Below are positions 1 through 6,807 of a stretch of DNA of 9,614 nucleotides, piece by piece. The notes beneath the pieces are model-generated. The model was not told the origin of the DNA. It made no database searches and saw only the letters and a list, made by a program, of their open reading frames with translations. Position numbers and translations under genes: made by a program. The first letter of the stretch is position 1. Each line of letters starts with the position of its first letter. Origin of the DNA: Promethearchaeota archaeon CR_4 (lineage in GTDB: Archaea > Asgardarchaeota > Lokiarchaeia > Sigyniarchaeales > CR-4); the NCBI GenBank assembly GCA_001940655.1, contig MBAA01000209.1:13445-23058 (forward strand). Reading direction: 5' to 3'.

Positions 1-168
1 GAGCGCGAGGAGGAATTTCTTTAATTCTTCCGTGCCTGCGGGTGCTCCACAATCGATCAGAAGTCCGTCCAGAAGGAAACAGGACGTCCAAAATGGTTTA
101 GGCAAGAGTGCATTGTCTGTGGACCAACTCCACTCCGTGATCGCATCATACTGTTGAATTTTGTGCAT
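1..168 (-). CDS. Probable metallo-beta-lactamase-fold hydrolase, N-terminal 56 residues (cut by window edge)
   Basis: This is an open frame of 56 codons from an ATG at 168 down to the window edge, so only the N-terminus is visible. In-frame TAA and TGA codons lie 10-14 codons upstream, which makes this ATG the natural start. The segment around residues 30-43 reads CFLLDGLLIDCGAP. This resembles the opening beta-hairpin of metallo-beta-lactamase-fold proteins, where 'yLIDGllIDtG' precedes the HxHxDH metal site. The metal ligands themselves lie outside the window, so the enzyme class and substrate cannot be given. The N-terminal 25 residues are Trp-rich (WSWS at 13-16), with no signal peptide or membrane segment, which suggests a cytoplasmic protein. 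It lies 86 nt downstream of the DUF2284 gene on the same strand and could be read from the same transcript or from its own weak TATA-like site. Confidence 0.6.
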   Translation of the reverse strand, partial: MHKIQQYDAITEWSWSTDNALLPKPFWTSCFLLDGLLIDCGAPAGTEELKKFLLAL

Positions 169-196
169 AATTTTGACAAGATATCCTTTCAGAGAT

Positions 197-206
197 CCTT
201 TAAATC
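197..206 (-). promoter_or_regulatory. Weak TATA-like box upstream of the MBL-fold gene
   Basis: On the minus strand the sequence GATTTAAAGG is centred about 34 nt before the ATG at 168. With the usual archaeal spacing, transcription would start near 177 and give a very short leader. The match is modest and the surrounding intergenic sequence (169-254) is AT-rich throughout, so this is only a candidate. Confidence 0.25.
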
Positions 207-254
207 ATTATTCAACATGAAACAACCCATTTCGAGTTTACTGCCAAATAATCA

Positions 255-818
255 TCATTTAAAGCAAACTAATCCAATTCGATAAGTCCAGTGCACTGGT
301 GGCCATTCAATTTCAATACCTGTTTTTTTCACGGTTTCATTCACCATGATACCTACTGCTTCCATTGAATAGCGCATTTCGTCAGGATGCCGGCACTGGT
401 GTCCCGCATCGTGGGTACACCCCCCGTCTTTTGGGTTTTCGCATAGGGCACAAGACCCCCCACACCAAAATACCCACTTTTCAGAATAAGGTGCATTGTA
501 TGTCACGAGAAAGGTAGTTAATTCTGTTTCGTAACCCTCTTGCAACATTTTACCGAAGTAAACCGAATTCCGAATTGAATTTTCGCTCCATCCAGGATGA
601 TCCTTGCGCTGGGTGCTTACGTAATCATCAAGATTGACGCCAAAATACACGATGTAAAATTTCTTGTATTTTGCCAACTCTTCTTTCAAGTATGGTGCTT
701 CTGGTGGGCACGCCCACGAGTGTCCATAATGCGGACAGGTAAATTTTGGTGTCACGCACATTTGTTGGACTGCGGGATCGAACACGAGATCCTCATATTT
801 TATTTCTGCAACAGGCAC
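255..818 (-). CDS. DUF2284 family Cys-rich metal-binding protein
   Basis: This is a 187-residue protein of the DUF2284 family, described as predicted metal-binding proteins with no established reaction. An N-terminal block has C21, then C28-P-H-Y-G and C37-P-P. A C-terminal block has C119-x3-C123-x2-C126, then C134 and C142, followed by HPDEMRYSMEAVGI (143-156), which is the family's characteristic 'CrhPdemR.SmEA.GI' region. The cysteine set suggests an Fe-S cluster or zinc; which one cannot be told from sequence. There are no membrane segments or signal peptide, so it is cytoplasmic. The start is a GTG at 818: an in-frame TAG lies 14 codons upstream and there is no ATG between. The N-terminus IKYEDLVFDPAVQQMC aligns with how such proteins usually begin. 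It diverges from the mntP-like gene with a 71-nt gap. Family assignment is firm and function unknown. Confidence 0.85.
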   Translation of the reverse strand: MPVAEIKYEDLVFDPAVQQMCVTPKFTCPHYGHSWACPPEAPYLKEELAKYKKFYIVYFGVNLDDYVSTQRKDHPGWSENSIRNSVYFGKMLQEGYETELTTFLVTYNAPYSEKWVFWCGGSCALCENPKDGGCTHDAGHQCRHPDEMRYSMEAVGIMVNETVKKTGIEIEWPPVHWTYRIGLVCFK

Positions 819-889
819 AAGGAAGTGACCATTGGGTTGTAGAAAAAACTTATGTTGCTACACTCCAATCATCAAGTCGAGGACGTCAG
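819..889. promoter_or_regulatory. Divergent intergenic region between the DUF2284 and MntP-like genes
   Basis: These 71 nt must hold control signals for the plus-strand transporter and probably for the minus-strand DUF2284 gene. An A/T run at 841-855 (AAAAAACTTATG) could serve as a TATA element for the plus strand, about 40 nt before the ATG at 890. GAGG at 879-882 sits 7 nt ahead of that ATG and is a plausible Shine-Dalgarno site. I see no clear stem-loop metal riboswitch here, and the space is too short for a yybP-ykoY-type element. Confidence 0.35.
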
Positions 890-1462
890 ATGGATTTTTT
901 TTCTCTGTTTCTTTTAACCTTGGGGTTGTCATTAGACGATTTTGCCCTTGCATTCGCACTTTCCTTAATTCTCCCAACTCCAACCACCAAGAGTCGTTTA
1001 AAACATGCAAGCAAAATGGCGGTCGCATTCTCGGTATCCACAGTGTTGTTGCCCTTGTTTGGATGGATGATTGGCATCGCGATTTTCGATTTGGTTTCGT
1101 CATTTAGTGCGTGGGTCCTTTTGGTGGTCTTTTGTGGGGTAGGAGTGTGGATAATCAAGGAAGCCTTTGAGGAGGAGAAAGATAGGTGGAAAGAGAAAGA
1201 TATAACCTCCTTCTGGGTGTTGCTGACATTAGGTGTATTAGGGAGCTTGGACGAGGGAGCGGTGGGCATCGGTTATCCTTTTTTGGACGTGCCTGTTGTG
1301 GTGATTATTGTGAGTGTTATTATAATGAACACGATCTTAGTATTCATTGCAGTGCTTGTAAACAAGTGGACATCTCGGTTAAATCAGGAATTTCCCTCGG
1401 TTTTGTCAGGAATCATTTTAATTTGTTTGGGAATTACCAACTGGATTGATTTGTTCTTTTAA
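890..1462 (+). CDS. mntP: MntP-family manganese efflux pump (DUF204 repeats)
   Basis: This is a 190-residue, very hydrophobic protein with about six membrane helices, close to the ~188 residues usual for MntP. The family exports Mn2+ across the cytoplasmic membrane. Two inverted-repeat halves are visible. The first has LSLDDFALA around residues 13-21, and its D16 falls at the position of the essential aspartate of bacterial MntP. The second has GSLDEGAVGIG around 118-128 (D121). LFGWMIGIAIF (56-66) and the C-terminal ILICLGITNW (176-185) also match the family. A charged cytoplasmic loop (EEEKDRWKEKD, 94-104) separates the halves. The residue after each key Asp is acidic rather than Ala, which is unusual. 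The open frame extends upstream to 746, but that part lies antisense to the DUF2284 gene, while ATG 890 has GAGG at good spacing and begins the first helix. Its stop overlaps the convergent GH13 gene's stop. Confidence 0.8.
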   Translation: MDFFSLFLLTLGLSLDDFALAFALSLILPTPTTKSRLKHASKMAVAFSVSTVLLPLFGWMIGIAIFDLVSSFSAWVLLVVFCGVGVWIIKEAFEEEKDRWKEKDITSFWVLLTLGVLGSLDEGAVGIGYPFLDVPVVVIIVSVIIMNTILVFIAVLVNKWTSRLNQEFPSVLSGIILICLGITNWIDLFF

Positions 1463-3105
1463 GCATCTGTGGTCGGCTTATTGGGAATTTTCTTCTCATT
1501 GCCGTGAATCTTCTCTGACTGTTCTTCAGGATTAATTTCCAGTAGTTTTTCGTCCAGTGCGAGACCAGGTCGTATTTTTAACACCCACATACCCCACGGG
1601 GACAGCGCAACTTCCAAACCCCGACTTTCCAGCTGGTAACGAGACCGGGTGGAGGTGCGATTGCCAAACAAGTCGAAAATCTCCACTTGATCGCTGTCTC
1701 CGTGGATTTTTGCCTGGATAGGCCATGCAATGACTCCTTGCGCTAAGGAGGCAGAATAGTTGACGAGAACCATTAGAAAATGTGATGGAAATCCCCACAA
1801 ATAACCGATGAAATCATTCTTTGATTCGGCAAATACTTGGGCGTGATGCCAAGGCCCGCTTACAGCGGCCATATCATTTATTATGATGACTTGTAATAAC
1901 TGCCAATGCCCATTGTCAAGCATATGTTTTGAGAGAAATGGTAGGAGGTCCTTGTAGAACTCTACGGTCTCAGGAATGGGACGCTCAACTTGCCTCCGTC
2001 CCAGTTGCACCGGTACTGTCAATAAATTACCTTGGAATTGCCCTTCATAGACCAACTTAGCTCCGGGGACTGTGAGAGCGAGTAATCCCGCGACTTTCGC
2101 CCGCTGTAAACCAAAATTCGCAAGGGAGCGGGGTTCATCATGATTTTCAACGAATCGCAGGAGTTTTTTCTGGTAAGGGAGGTTCTCGCGTATATAATCT
2201 CGGATGGCCGCAGAACCTGCTTTCAAGAGGCGGTCGTAAAAACCTTTATCGTAACACCAGTCAAATCCCTGTCGCAACATCTCTTTCTCGAGGTTCCAGT
2301 AGGCCTCAGCGATGAACTTGAACTCGGGGTGGAGATTTTTCACCTTTGGGATGAGATATTCCCAAAATTCCTGCTCTAATGGAACCCCCGCTCGAGCTTC
2401 CCACGTTTTTAAAACTATTGGCGTGGTTAGTAGCATTGCCATGTCGCATCGTAAACCATCGCATAGGTTCGCGATCCTGTTCAAGGTATTCACGTATTCG
2501 TCACGAAACTCTTGGGAAAATGCTTTCACTTGAACAGTATCGATCCATGGTGGAAAATAGGGATCTCGGCCGTGTGCGAAGATCTTGCTTCCAATCCGAA
2601 TGAAGCGCTTTTCGTTCATCGTGTCTCCTTCCAACTCCGCTGGCGTGCCTTGGAGAAACCATTCCGGGTGAGTTTGAAGCCACGGGTTATCTGTCCCTAG
2701 GTGGTTGGGCACGAAATCGAGGACGAGAAGTTTACCATGCTTGTGGAGCAGGTCCCGCACGTGCTCGATACCTGCGGTTCCACCCAAGCTTTTTTCAATG
2801 GAATATTCGTAGATGCTGAACGCCGAACCCACTAGATCATCTAATGTCAGATCTGGTAAGTTCCGGCGGCATTCCTCGTGGAGGGATTTGAGATGTTGGG
2901 CAATATCTTTGCCAGCGGGACTCCGGGTCCATACTCCTAACAACCAGACGGCATCGAAATATTTGATCTCGGGAGGGAAAATCTCGTATGAGAGATCTGC
3001 AAGGGTAATCCGGCGGTTAAATCGTTCGGAAAGCTCACTTAACCATGGCCAAGTGTTAATTTCAAGTATACGCGGTTGAGATGGCCACCGGGGTGTTTTA
3101 TTCAC
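1459..3105 (-). CDS. GH13 alpha-amylase-family glycosyl hydrolase, intracellular
   Basis: This 548-residue enzyme carries all four conserved GH13 regions: DFVPNH (130-135), GLRCD (217-221, with nucleophile D221), the acid/base glutamate in FIAEAYW (E267), and ENHDEPR (320-326, with D323 as transition-state stabiliser). It should therefore be an active alpha-glucan hydrolase or transferase, though its exact linkage and substrate cannot be read. The N-terminus PRILEINTWPWLSEL (11-25) and FDAVWLLGVWTRSPAG (50-65) are typical of a GH13 group annotated only as 'alpha-amylase family'. The (beta/alpha)8 barrel runs to about residue 400 and a beta-sandwich C-terminal domain follows (roughly 430-520), with a charged tail. 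There is no signal peptide, so it probably acts on cytoplasmic glycogen or maltodextrins. The start is GTG at 3105 with a GGTGG ribosome site 5 nt upstream; no in-frame ATG lies nearby. It converges with the mntP-like gene, and the two stops overlap. Confidence 0.88.
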   Translation of the reverse strand: MNKTPRWPSQPRILEINTWPWLSELSERFNRRITLADLSYEIFPPEIKYFDAVWLLGVWTRSPAGKDIAQHLKSLHEECRRNLPDLTLDDLVGSAFSIYEYSIEKSLGGTAGIEHVRDLLHKHGKLLVLDFVPNHLGTDNPWLQTHPEWFLQGTPAELEGDTMNEKRFIRIGSKIFAHGRDPYFPPWIDTVQVKAFSQEFRDEYVNTLNRIANLCDGLRCDMAMLLTTPIVLKTWEARAGVPLEQEFWEYLIPKVKNLHPEFKFIAEAYWNLEKEMLRQGFDWCYDKGFYDRLLKAGSAAIRDYIRENLPYQKKLLRFVENHDEPRSLANFGLQRAKVAGLLALTVPGAKLVYEGQFQGNLLTVPVQLGRRQVERPIPETVEFYKDLLPFLSKHMLDNGHWQLLQVIIINDMAAVSGPWHHAQVFAESKNDFIGYLWGFPSHFLMVLVNYSASLAQGVIAWPIQAKIHGDSDQVEIFDLFGNRTSTRSRYQLESRGLEVALSPWGMWVLKIRPGLALDEKLLEINPEEQSEKIHGNEKKIPNKPTTDA

Positions 3106-3198
3106 GATTTTTCCACCATCTTTGAGATCAAGACTCTAGATCCTAATGTATCATTATAAGGATGTATCGAGTCTATAAAACACCCTCGCGGCAGAACC
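3106..3198 (-). promoter_or_regulatory. Intergenic region with TATA-like promoter candidates for the GH13 gene
   Basis: These 93 nt separate the stop of the DRG GTPase gene from the GTG start of the GH13 gene. Read on the minus strand they contain TTTTATAG (about 3174-3181) and CTTATAATG (about 3153-3161). Either could be a TATA box, giving a leader of about 25-45 nt before GTG 3105. The minus strand also has GATGGTGGA just before the start, the likely ribosome-binding site. No strong hairpin or long T tract ends the GTPase gene, so read-through into the GH13 gene is possible. Confidence 0.4.
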
Positions 3199-4344
3199 CT
3201 ATCGTCTTAGGTAAATCGAGATGATATCCCCGTCTTCGATTACATGATCTAAGGTGCTAAATTTTTGCCCGGCGTGCTTTGCCGAAGTCCCCCATATGAG
3301 GGCGTACCGGAACGAATCCACGAATTGCTTGTGGATCTTCCGACAGAGGGTTTCGAGGGTGTCTCCTTCGTGGAGAATGAGAGGGTGCTCGAGGTCCGCT
3401 TCCCCGGTAGGTGGTTTGAGGAAGATTCGGATAAGATTGAGTTCTTGGAAAATTTTGTGACGCAGCATATCGATATTGTCAACTTTAAGCGCAGACACCA
3501 TTACCCAGCGGTTGTGTCCGATTTTCGCGGTAATTTCTTTGGTGGGAATGGGCGTTTTCATCAAATCAGACTTGTTGATGATGACGAACTCCCGGATGTA
3601 CACACGATTCCCCATAACATGGTCAATGAATTGATCAGGAGTAATATTGGGATCATGGAAGTATACCGCAGCATGCTTGATACCCAGATCGTTGGCAAGG
3701 AATTTGACCTCCTCCTTATCCATAATTTGCTCCCCGTGGGGTACCCAGCCGATACCACCGCGCTCACGAGGTGTGACTGTTATGCGACGTGGAGCCTGGT
3801 TCAACCGAATACCCGCGTCCGAGAGTTCCTTACGAATGGTGGCTAAATCTTCAAAGCGAATCGAACCATCTTCGCGAAATGACAGAATGATGAGGACTAG
3901 ATCCGCTGCTCGAGCAGCAGCCAACACTTCCTTTCCCCGTCCTTTTCCGACAGCAGCACCCAAAATGATCCCGGGCAGGTCTATCAGCTGGATTTTTGCT
4001 TGTTCGATGTCCATCATACCGGGGATAGCGCTGATGGTGGTAAAATCGTAGGCAGCGATTTTGGAGTGAGTAGTTCCTCCCGTCAGGAGATTCAGCAATG
4101 AAGATTTCCCAACCGAGGGCCACCCGATGAAAGCACAAGTAGCATCTCCGGTTTTCTTAGTTCCAAATCCCACACCTCCCCCTTTTTTAGAGCTTGCGAT
4201 TCGAACCAAGTCGTTGCGGCACTGGGCAATGGATGCCCGGAGATAATTGATGCTCCGCTGTGTGTGCTTGTTCGGCACCGTGCTCGCGAGACGTTCTTCA
4301 AGTTCTTTGATATGCTCTTCAATTTTCTCGCTCAAGGGAATCAA
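3199..4344 (-). CDS. DRG/Rbg-type GTPase with C-terminal TGS domain (OBG-HflX superfamily)
   Basis: This 381-residue GTPase has the full DRG layout. A coiled basic N-terminal helix pair (1-50) and a GGGVGFGTKKTGDA linker (55-68) precede the G domain. G1 is GWPSVGKS (74-81), the switch I region is AAYDFTTISAIPG (97-109), G3 is DLPG (122-125), G4 is NKSD (257-260) and G5 is SAL (284-286). The S5D2L insertion lies between G3 and G4, and the TGS domain (about 308-381) ends HVIEDGDIISIYLRR. DRG proteins bind translating ribosomes and help resolve stalls in eukaryotes; the archaeal role is inferred to be similar. The start is a TTG at 4344 directly after an in-frame TAG. The next possible start is another TTG at codon 4, and no Met occurs before residue 110. 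The N-terminus matches DRG proteins in length. A canonical TATA box lies about 58 nt upstream, so the gene has its own promoter. Confidence 0.93.
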   Translation of the reverse strand: MIPLSEKIEEHIKELEERLASTVPNKHTQRSINYLRASIAQCRNDLVRIASSKKGGGVGFGTKKTGDATCAFIGWPSVGKSSLLNLLTGGTTHSKIAAYDFTTISAIPGMMDIEQAKIQLIDLPGIILGAAVGKGRGKEVLAAARAADLVLIILSFREDGSIRFEDLATIRKELSDAGIRLNQAPRRITVTPRERGGIGWVPHGEQIMDKEEVKFLANDLGIKHAAVYFHDPNITPDQFIDHVMGNRVYIREFVIINKSDLMKTPIPTKEITAKIGHNRWVMVSALKVDNIDMLRHKIFQELNLIRIFLKPPTGEADLEHPLILHEGDTLETLCRKIHKQFVDSFRYALIWGTSAKHAGQKFSTLDHVIEDGDIISIYLRR

Positions 4345-4397
4345 CTAGGGCTCAAAATGGGACAAGATTTCTAGTGATTCGCTTCTTTTTAACGTTG

Positions 4398-4406
4398 CAT
4401 ATAAAG
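4398..4406 (-). promoter_or_regulatory. TATA box for the DRG GTPase gene
   Basis: On the minus strand the sequence TCTTTATATGC (core TTTATAT at 4399-4405) is a good match to an archaeal TATA element. Transcription would start about 25 nt downstream, near 4376, leaving a leader of roughly 30 nt before the TTG at 4344. The intergenic region 4345-4457 also contains the 3' end of the zinc-ribbon gene's transcript. No strong terminator hairpin is seen there. Confidence 0.5.
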
Positions 4407-4457
4407 ACCAATTACTGAAAAACTAGGTAACTAAGTGAAAGAATTGGGAAAATTTGG

Positions 4458-5477
4458 TTATTTTTGTTTTTCGGACGCTTTCGAGCGCAGGTTCAGACCG
4501 AGGATCATCAGAGCAATGATGATTAATCCCACGCCACCACCAATCCCGAAAATTATGCCAATGACACTAAGCGTGCCAAGGATTATCAACAATGCCCCGA
4601 TCCCACCGAACCCGCCTATTGCAGCGATGCTTTTCGCCCGGAATTCCACGGACACTGGCACTTTCACGTAGACGATCCGACCGTTGGACCCGTCCACGAG
4701 TGCATCGTGAAGTTTGCCCCGGTACTCGAATTTGATTTCATAGAGCGGAAAATGGATGTAATAGACCCCTTTCTCTTGGATGTCGTCAGTCCGTCGCGTG
4801 ATTTGGACAACCTCTTTGTGCATTTCAGCAGTCTGACTACCCATCACCTGTTGGCGCAGGTTCGTCTTTGCTTCCTCCAGTTTGTAGATCGAATCCAAGA
4901 TCACCCCTCCGAGTTTCTTCACGTGTTGTATGTCGAAGTAGACTTTTCCCGTGGTGGTCACCACGTAATCCCGCAAATATATCGGGAGGTTCTGTACGTC
5001 CACTGCCATGAGGGGTTTCTGGTATTCCCGGATGATGTGACCACTTTCTTCTCTCTTGTAGTAGGTCACCACCTCGTACCACCCAGGCCTGTCGAATGCT
5101 GGTCTGCTAAACTGGGGCCAGTTGTCAATGCCAACATAGTCTGAGGTGGCCGCGTATTCACCTACCCACATCGGGTAGAATTTCAGGTCGTTTTGACTGA
5201 TGTTGGCCGCTTCCTCGAAGTCCTGCGGCGCGCCAGGAATTTTCTTCACCCAGTCTACGAGCAAATTCTTCACTTGTGCCTGGTTGTATTGGCACTTGAT
5301 GATGAAATGATCCTTGATGACAAGCTGCTCCCTATCTCGAGTCGTAGGAGTAAGACCGCTACCAATCATTGCAGAAACCTGGATGGCAGTCCCGCAATAG
5401 TCACAGGTATGAATTGGGGCATCCGGCACTTCTAGATCCGCCGCACAATTCGGACAGGTAATCTTTGGCATTTTCAT
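4458..5477 (-). CDS. Membrane-anchored zinc-ribbon protein B (YdjG-like architecture)
   Basis: This is a 339-residue protein of no named function. An N-terminal zinc ribbon has C8-x2-C11 and C25-x2-C28. A long soluble middle follows, with YPMWVGEY at 101-108 and PLYEIKFEYRGK at 244-255, then DGSNGRIVYVKVP at 262-274. Two closely spaced membrane helices (about 282-302 and 304-328, Gly/Ile-rich) and a short basic tail (RSKASEKQK) end it. The layout parallels the upstream neighbour, so the two are probably distant paralogues. It also resembles bacterial YdjG-type proteins, often mislabelled as helicase- or TFIIB-like zinc ribbons, that work at the membrane in PspA-linked stress operons. The start ATG 5477 overlaps the upstream stop (ATGA). 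GGAGG inside the upstream gene's end lies 4 nt before this ATG and 10 nt before an alternative ATG at 5471. Soluble part and both tails are predicted cytoplasmic. Function is inferred only by analogy. Confidence 0.7.
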   Translation of the reverse strand: MKMPKITCPNCAADLEVPDAPIHTCDYCGTAIQVSAMIGSGLTPTTRDREQLVIKDHFIIKCQYNQAQVKNLLVDWVKKIPGAPQDFEEAANISQNDLKFYPMWVGEYAATSDYVGIDNWPQFSRPAFDRPGWYEVVTYYKREESGHIIREYQKPLMAVDVQNLPIYLRDYVVTTTGKVYFDIQHVKKLGGVILDSIYKLEEAKTNLRQQVMGSQTAEMHKEVVQITRRTDDIQEKGVYYIHFPLYEIKFEYRGKLHDALVDGSNGRIVYVKVPVSVEFRAKSIAAIGGFGGIGALLIILGTLSVIGIIFGIGGGVGLIIIALMILGLNLRSKASEKQK

Positions 5478-6541
5478 GCACCCTCCAAGTTCATTGCTGT
5501 TTTTTGCGGTTTTTGTTTTTTAATTTTGGCAGATTTTTCCAGCTGCATCCTGAAGGCGGTTGAAGTGAATAGGAAACTGAGTACCATCACTGCGAACCCA
5601 ATGATTAACAGGATCCACCCCCAAGTTTCAATATCACCATCGGGTGTCCGGAGGCCATAACCCCATTGAGCTGCGTAAGCGCAAACAAGGAGCATCGTGA
5701 TCCCGATTGCCAGATTCTTCATACGTCGCCCGAATGTCAGTGGAATCTCTGCCTTAAGCACAGTTCCAGAGGTGCCGGTCGCGGCCACCTTGTATATTTT
5801 TTCTTGGAACTTGAACCGTGCTTGCCACAGCGGCGCATGTACGTATGTGGGGTATTCGAGCTGGATCCTGGAGTCACATCGCACGAGCTTGTTAACCTTG
5901 CTAGCTGCTAGCCTTCGATTTGCGTTCTCCACGCGCCCGTACGCGTCTCGTTGGGCTTCATTCGCATCCACTTCGGCGTTGATGAACTCTGCGCCATATT
6001 TCTTCACTTGCTGGTAATCGAACGGTTGGATGGTGTCGAGGAATAAGGAATCCTGGAACTTGTCAAAGCCGTAGAATGTCGTATGTTTGCGAGCAATGCA
6101 GTTCTCCCGCCCGCCACGGTTGAAACTACCCCTCTCATCGCGAAAGACGGGTACGGTATAGGAAACTTGGCGCGTTACCGTGCGCCCTTGGGCGTCCCGA
6201 GATTGGATGGTTCTATATCGGGTAACTGCTGAGTTCAATACACCATAATATTGGGTGTTAGAATTAAACGGGACGACCCAGTAAGGCAGGTAGACCGCTT
6301 TGAGTTCCTCGATCACTACCCCTTCTTCTACATGATTCTTTTTCAAGAATTCTTGTATATTTGCTTGAATTGTTGCGCCTTCTTGCGAGGGTAACATTTG
6401 ATGATTCGGGATTTTCTTTCCTTCCACGTCAACCGTTTCCCCGCAATAGGCACACGTGATGATGAGATCTTCAGGACTTTTTACCAACACAGCCCCACAT
6501 TGTGGGCAATTTTTTGTGATCTCGGTTGTTTCTTGGGCCAT
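5474..6541 (-). CDS. Membrane-anchored zinc-ribbon protein A (YdjG-like architecture)
   Basis: This is a 355-residue protein, first gene of a two-gene operon. Its zinc ribbon has C12-x2-C15 and C30-x2-C33. Next come VYLPYWVV (83-90), then a beta-rich segment with many aromatic and Arg/Thr residues (95-160). LDTIQPFDYQQVKKY (168-182) and an 'AEFINAEVDANEAQRDAY' helix (184-201) follow. PLWQARFKFQEK (237-248) precedes GTSGTVLKAEIP (256-267). Two membrane helices lie at about 275-295 and 306-328, and the C-terminal tail is Lys-rich (337-347). The order ribbon, 'PyW', 'pfDy..vkky', 'PlW...G.tG.v...P', membrane pair matches what I know of bacterial YdjG, which acts with partner membrane proteins in a PspA-linked envelope-stress operon; I infer a similar scaffold role. 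The ATG at 6541 has GAAGGA 9 nt upstream. It is co-translated with the following gene by an ATGA overlap. Nothing suggests an enzyme. Confidence 0.72.
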   Translation of the reverse strand: MAQETTEITKNCPQCGAVLVKSPEDLIITCAYCGETVDVEGKKIPNHQMLPSQEGATIQANIQEFLKKNHVEEGVVIEELKAVYLPYWVVPFNSNTQYYGVLNSAVTRYRTIQSRDAQGRTVTRQVSYTVPVFRDERGSFNRGGRENCIARKHTTFYGFDKFQDSLFLDTIQPFDYQQVKKYGAEFINAEVDANEAQRDAYGRVENANRRLAASKVNKLVRCDSRIQLEYPTYVHAPLWQARFKFQEKIYKVAATGTSGTVLKAEIPLTFGRRMKNLAIGITMLLVCAYAAQWGYGLRTPDGDIETWGWILLIIGFAVMVLSFLFTSTAFRMQLEKSAKIKKQKPQKTAMNLEGA

Positions 6542-6807
6542 TTTGTTATTCCTTCAACATGGGTTTTCCTGTTATTAATGTGAAGAGTGCTATGGTGTTT
6601 TTAGAAACTAATCCTTTCCCGATTTTATGGACTTAACCATCATCAAAGGAGAGGGTTTCACCGCTATCTCGCGGAGATGATGCTTCCCAATCACAACTCA
6701 TCAGCACTATTTTTGAAAGTTGCGCATTATTCTTACCAAACAAAGACCTTAATGTAATAAGTATTTGATAGTAAAATCTTTTAGTCCAATTCAATTATGG
6801 GTCTTCA
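6542..6807. promoter_or_regulatory. Divergent intergenic region between the zinc-ribbon operon and the MarR gene
   Basis: These 266 nt contain no gene I can support. The minus-strand side holds GAAGGA (the ribosome site for the 6541 start) and TATA-like candidates ACATTAATAAC (about 6574-6584) and TTTCTAAAAAC (near 6600). The plus-strand side is AT-rich at 6745-6785, with CTTAATGTAATAAG (6748-6761) and TTGATAGTAAAATC (about 6765-6778) as possible TATA or operator elements for the MarR gene. CTTA and TAAG form a small imperfect palindrome there, the kind of site a MarR dimer could bind. A nested inverted repeat lies at 6638-6682. No tRNA or other RNA gene is recognisable. Confidence 0.4.

Noticed and set aside
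746..889. N-terminal extension of the MntP-like frame back to 746
   Set aside because: The extra 48 residues are antisense to the DUF2284 coding region, are not hydrophobic like the rest, and have no match to MntP. ATG 890 has a ribosome site and begins the first helix.
886..1269. 127-residue minus-strand open frame
   Set aside because: It lies antisense to the MntP-like gene, is Ser/Thr/Lys-rich low-complexity translation, and has no family features.
3265..3846. 193-residue plus-strand open frame
   Set aside because: It is the antisense shadow of the conserved DRG GTPase gene and shows no recognisable domain.
5901..5916. GCTAGC repeated twice (near-palindromic) inside a gene
   Set aside because: It lies within codons for ordinary residues (LAASKV) of the zinc-ribbon protein and needs no separate function.
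4458..6541. Zinc-ribbon pair read as TFIIB, helicase or DnaJ-type proteins
   Set aside because: Only the short Cys4 ribbon is shared with those families. There are no cyclin repeats, helicase motifs or J domain, and both proteins end in two membrane helices.
6542..6807. tRNA, other RNA gene or CRISPR in the longest intergenic region
   Set aside because: No cloverleaf, no CCA-type end and no regularly spaced repeats are present. Only AT-rich promoter-like sequence and one inverted repeat are seen.
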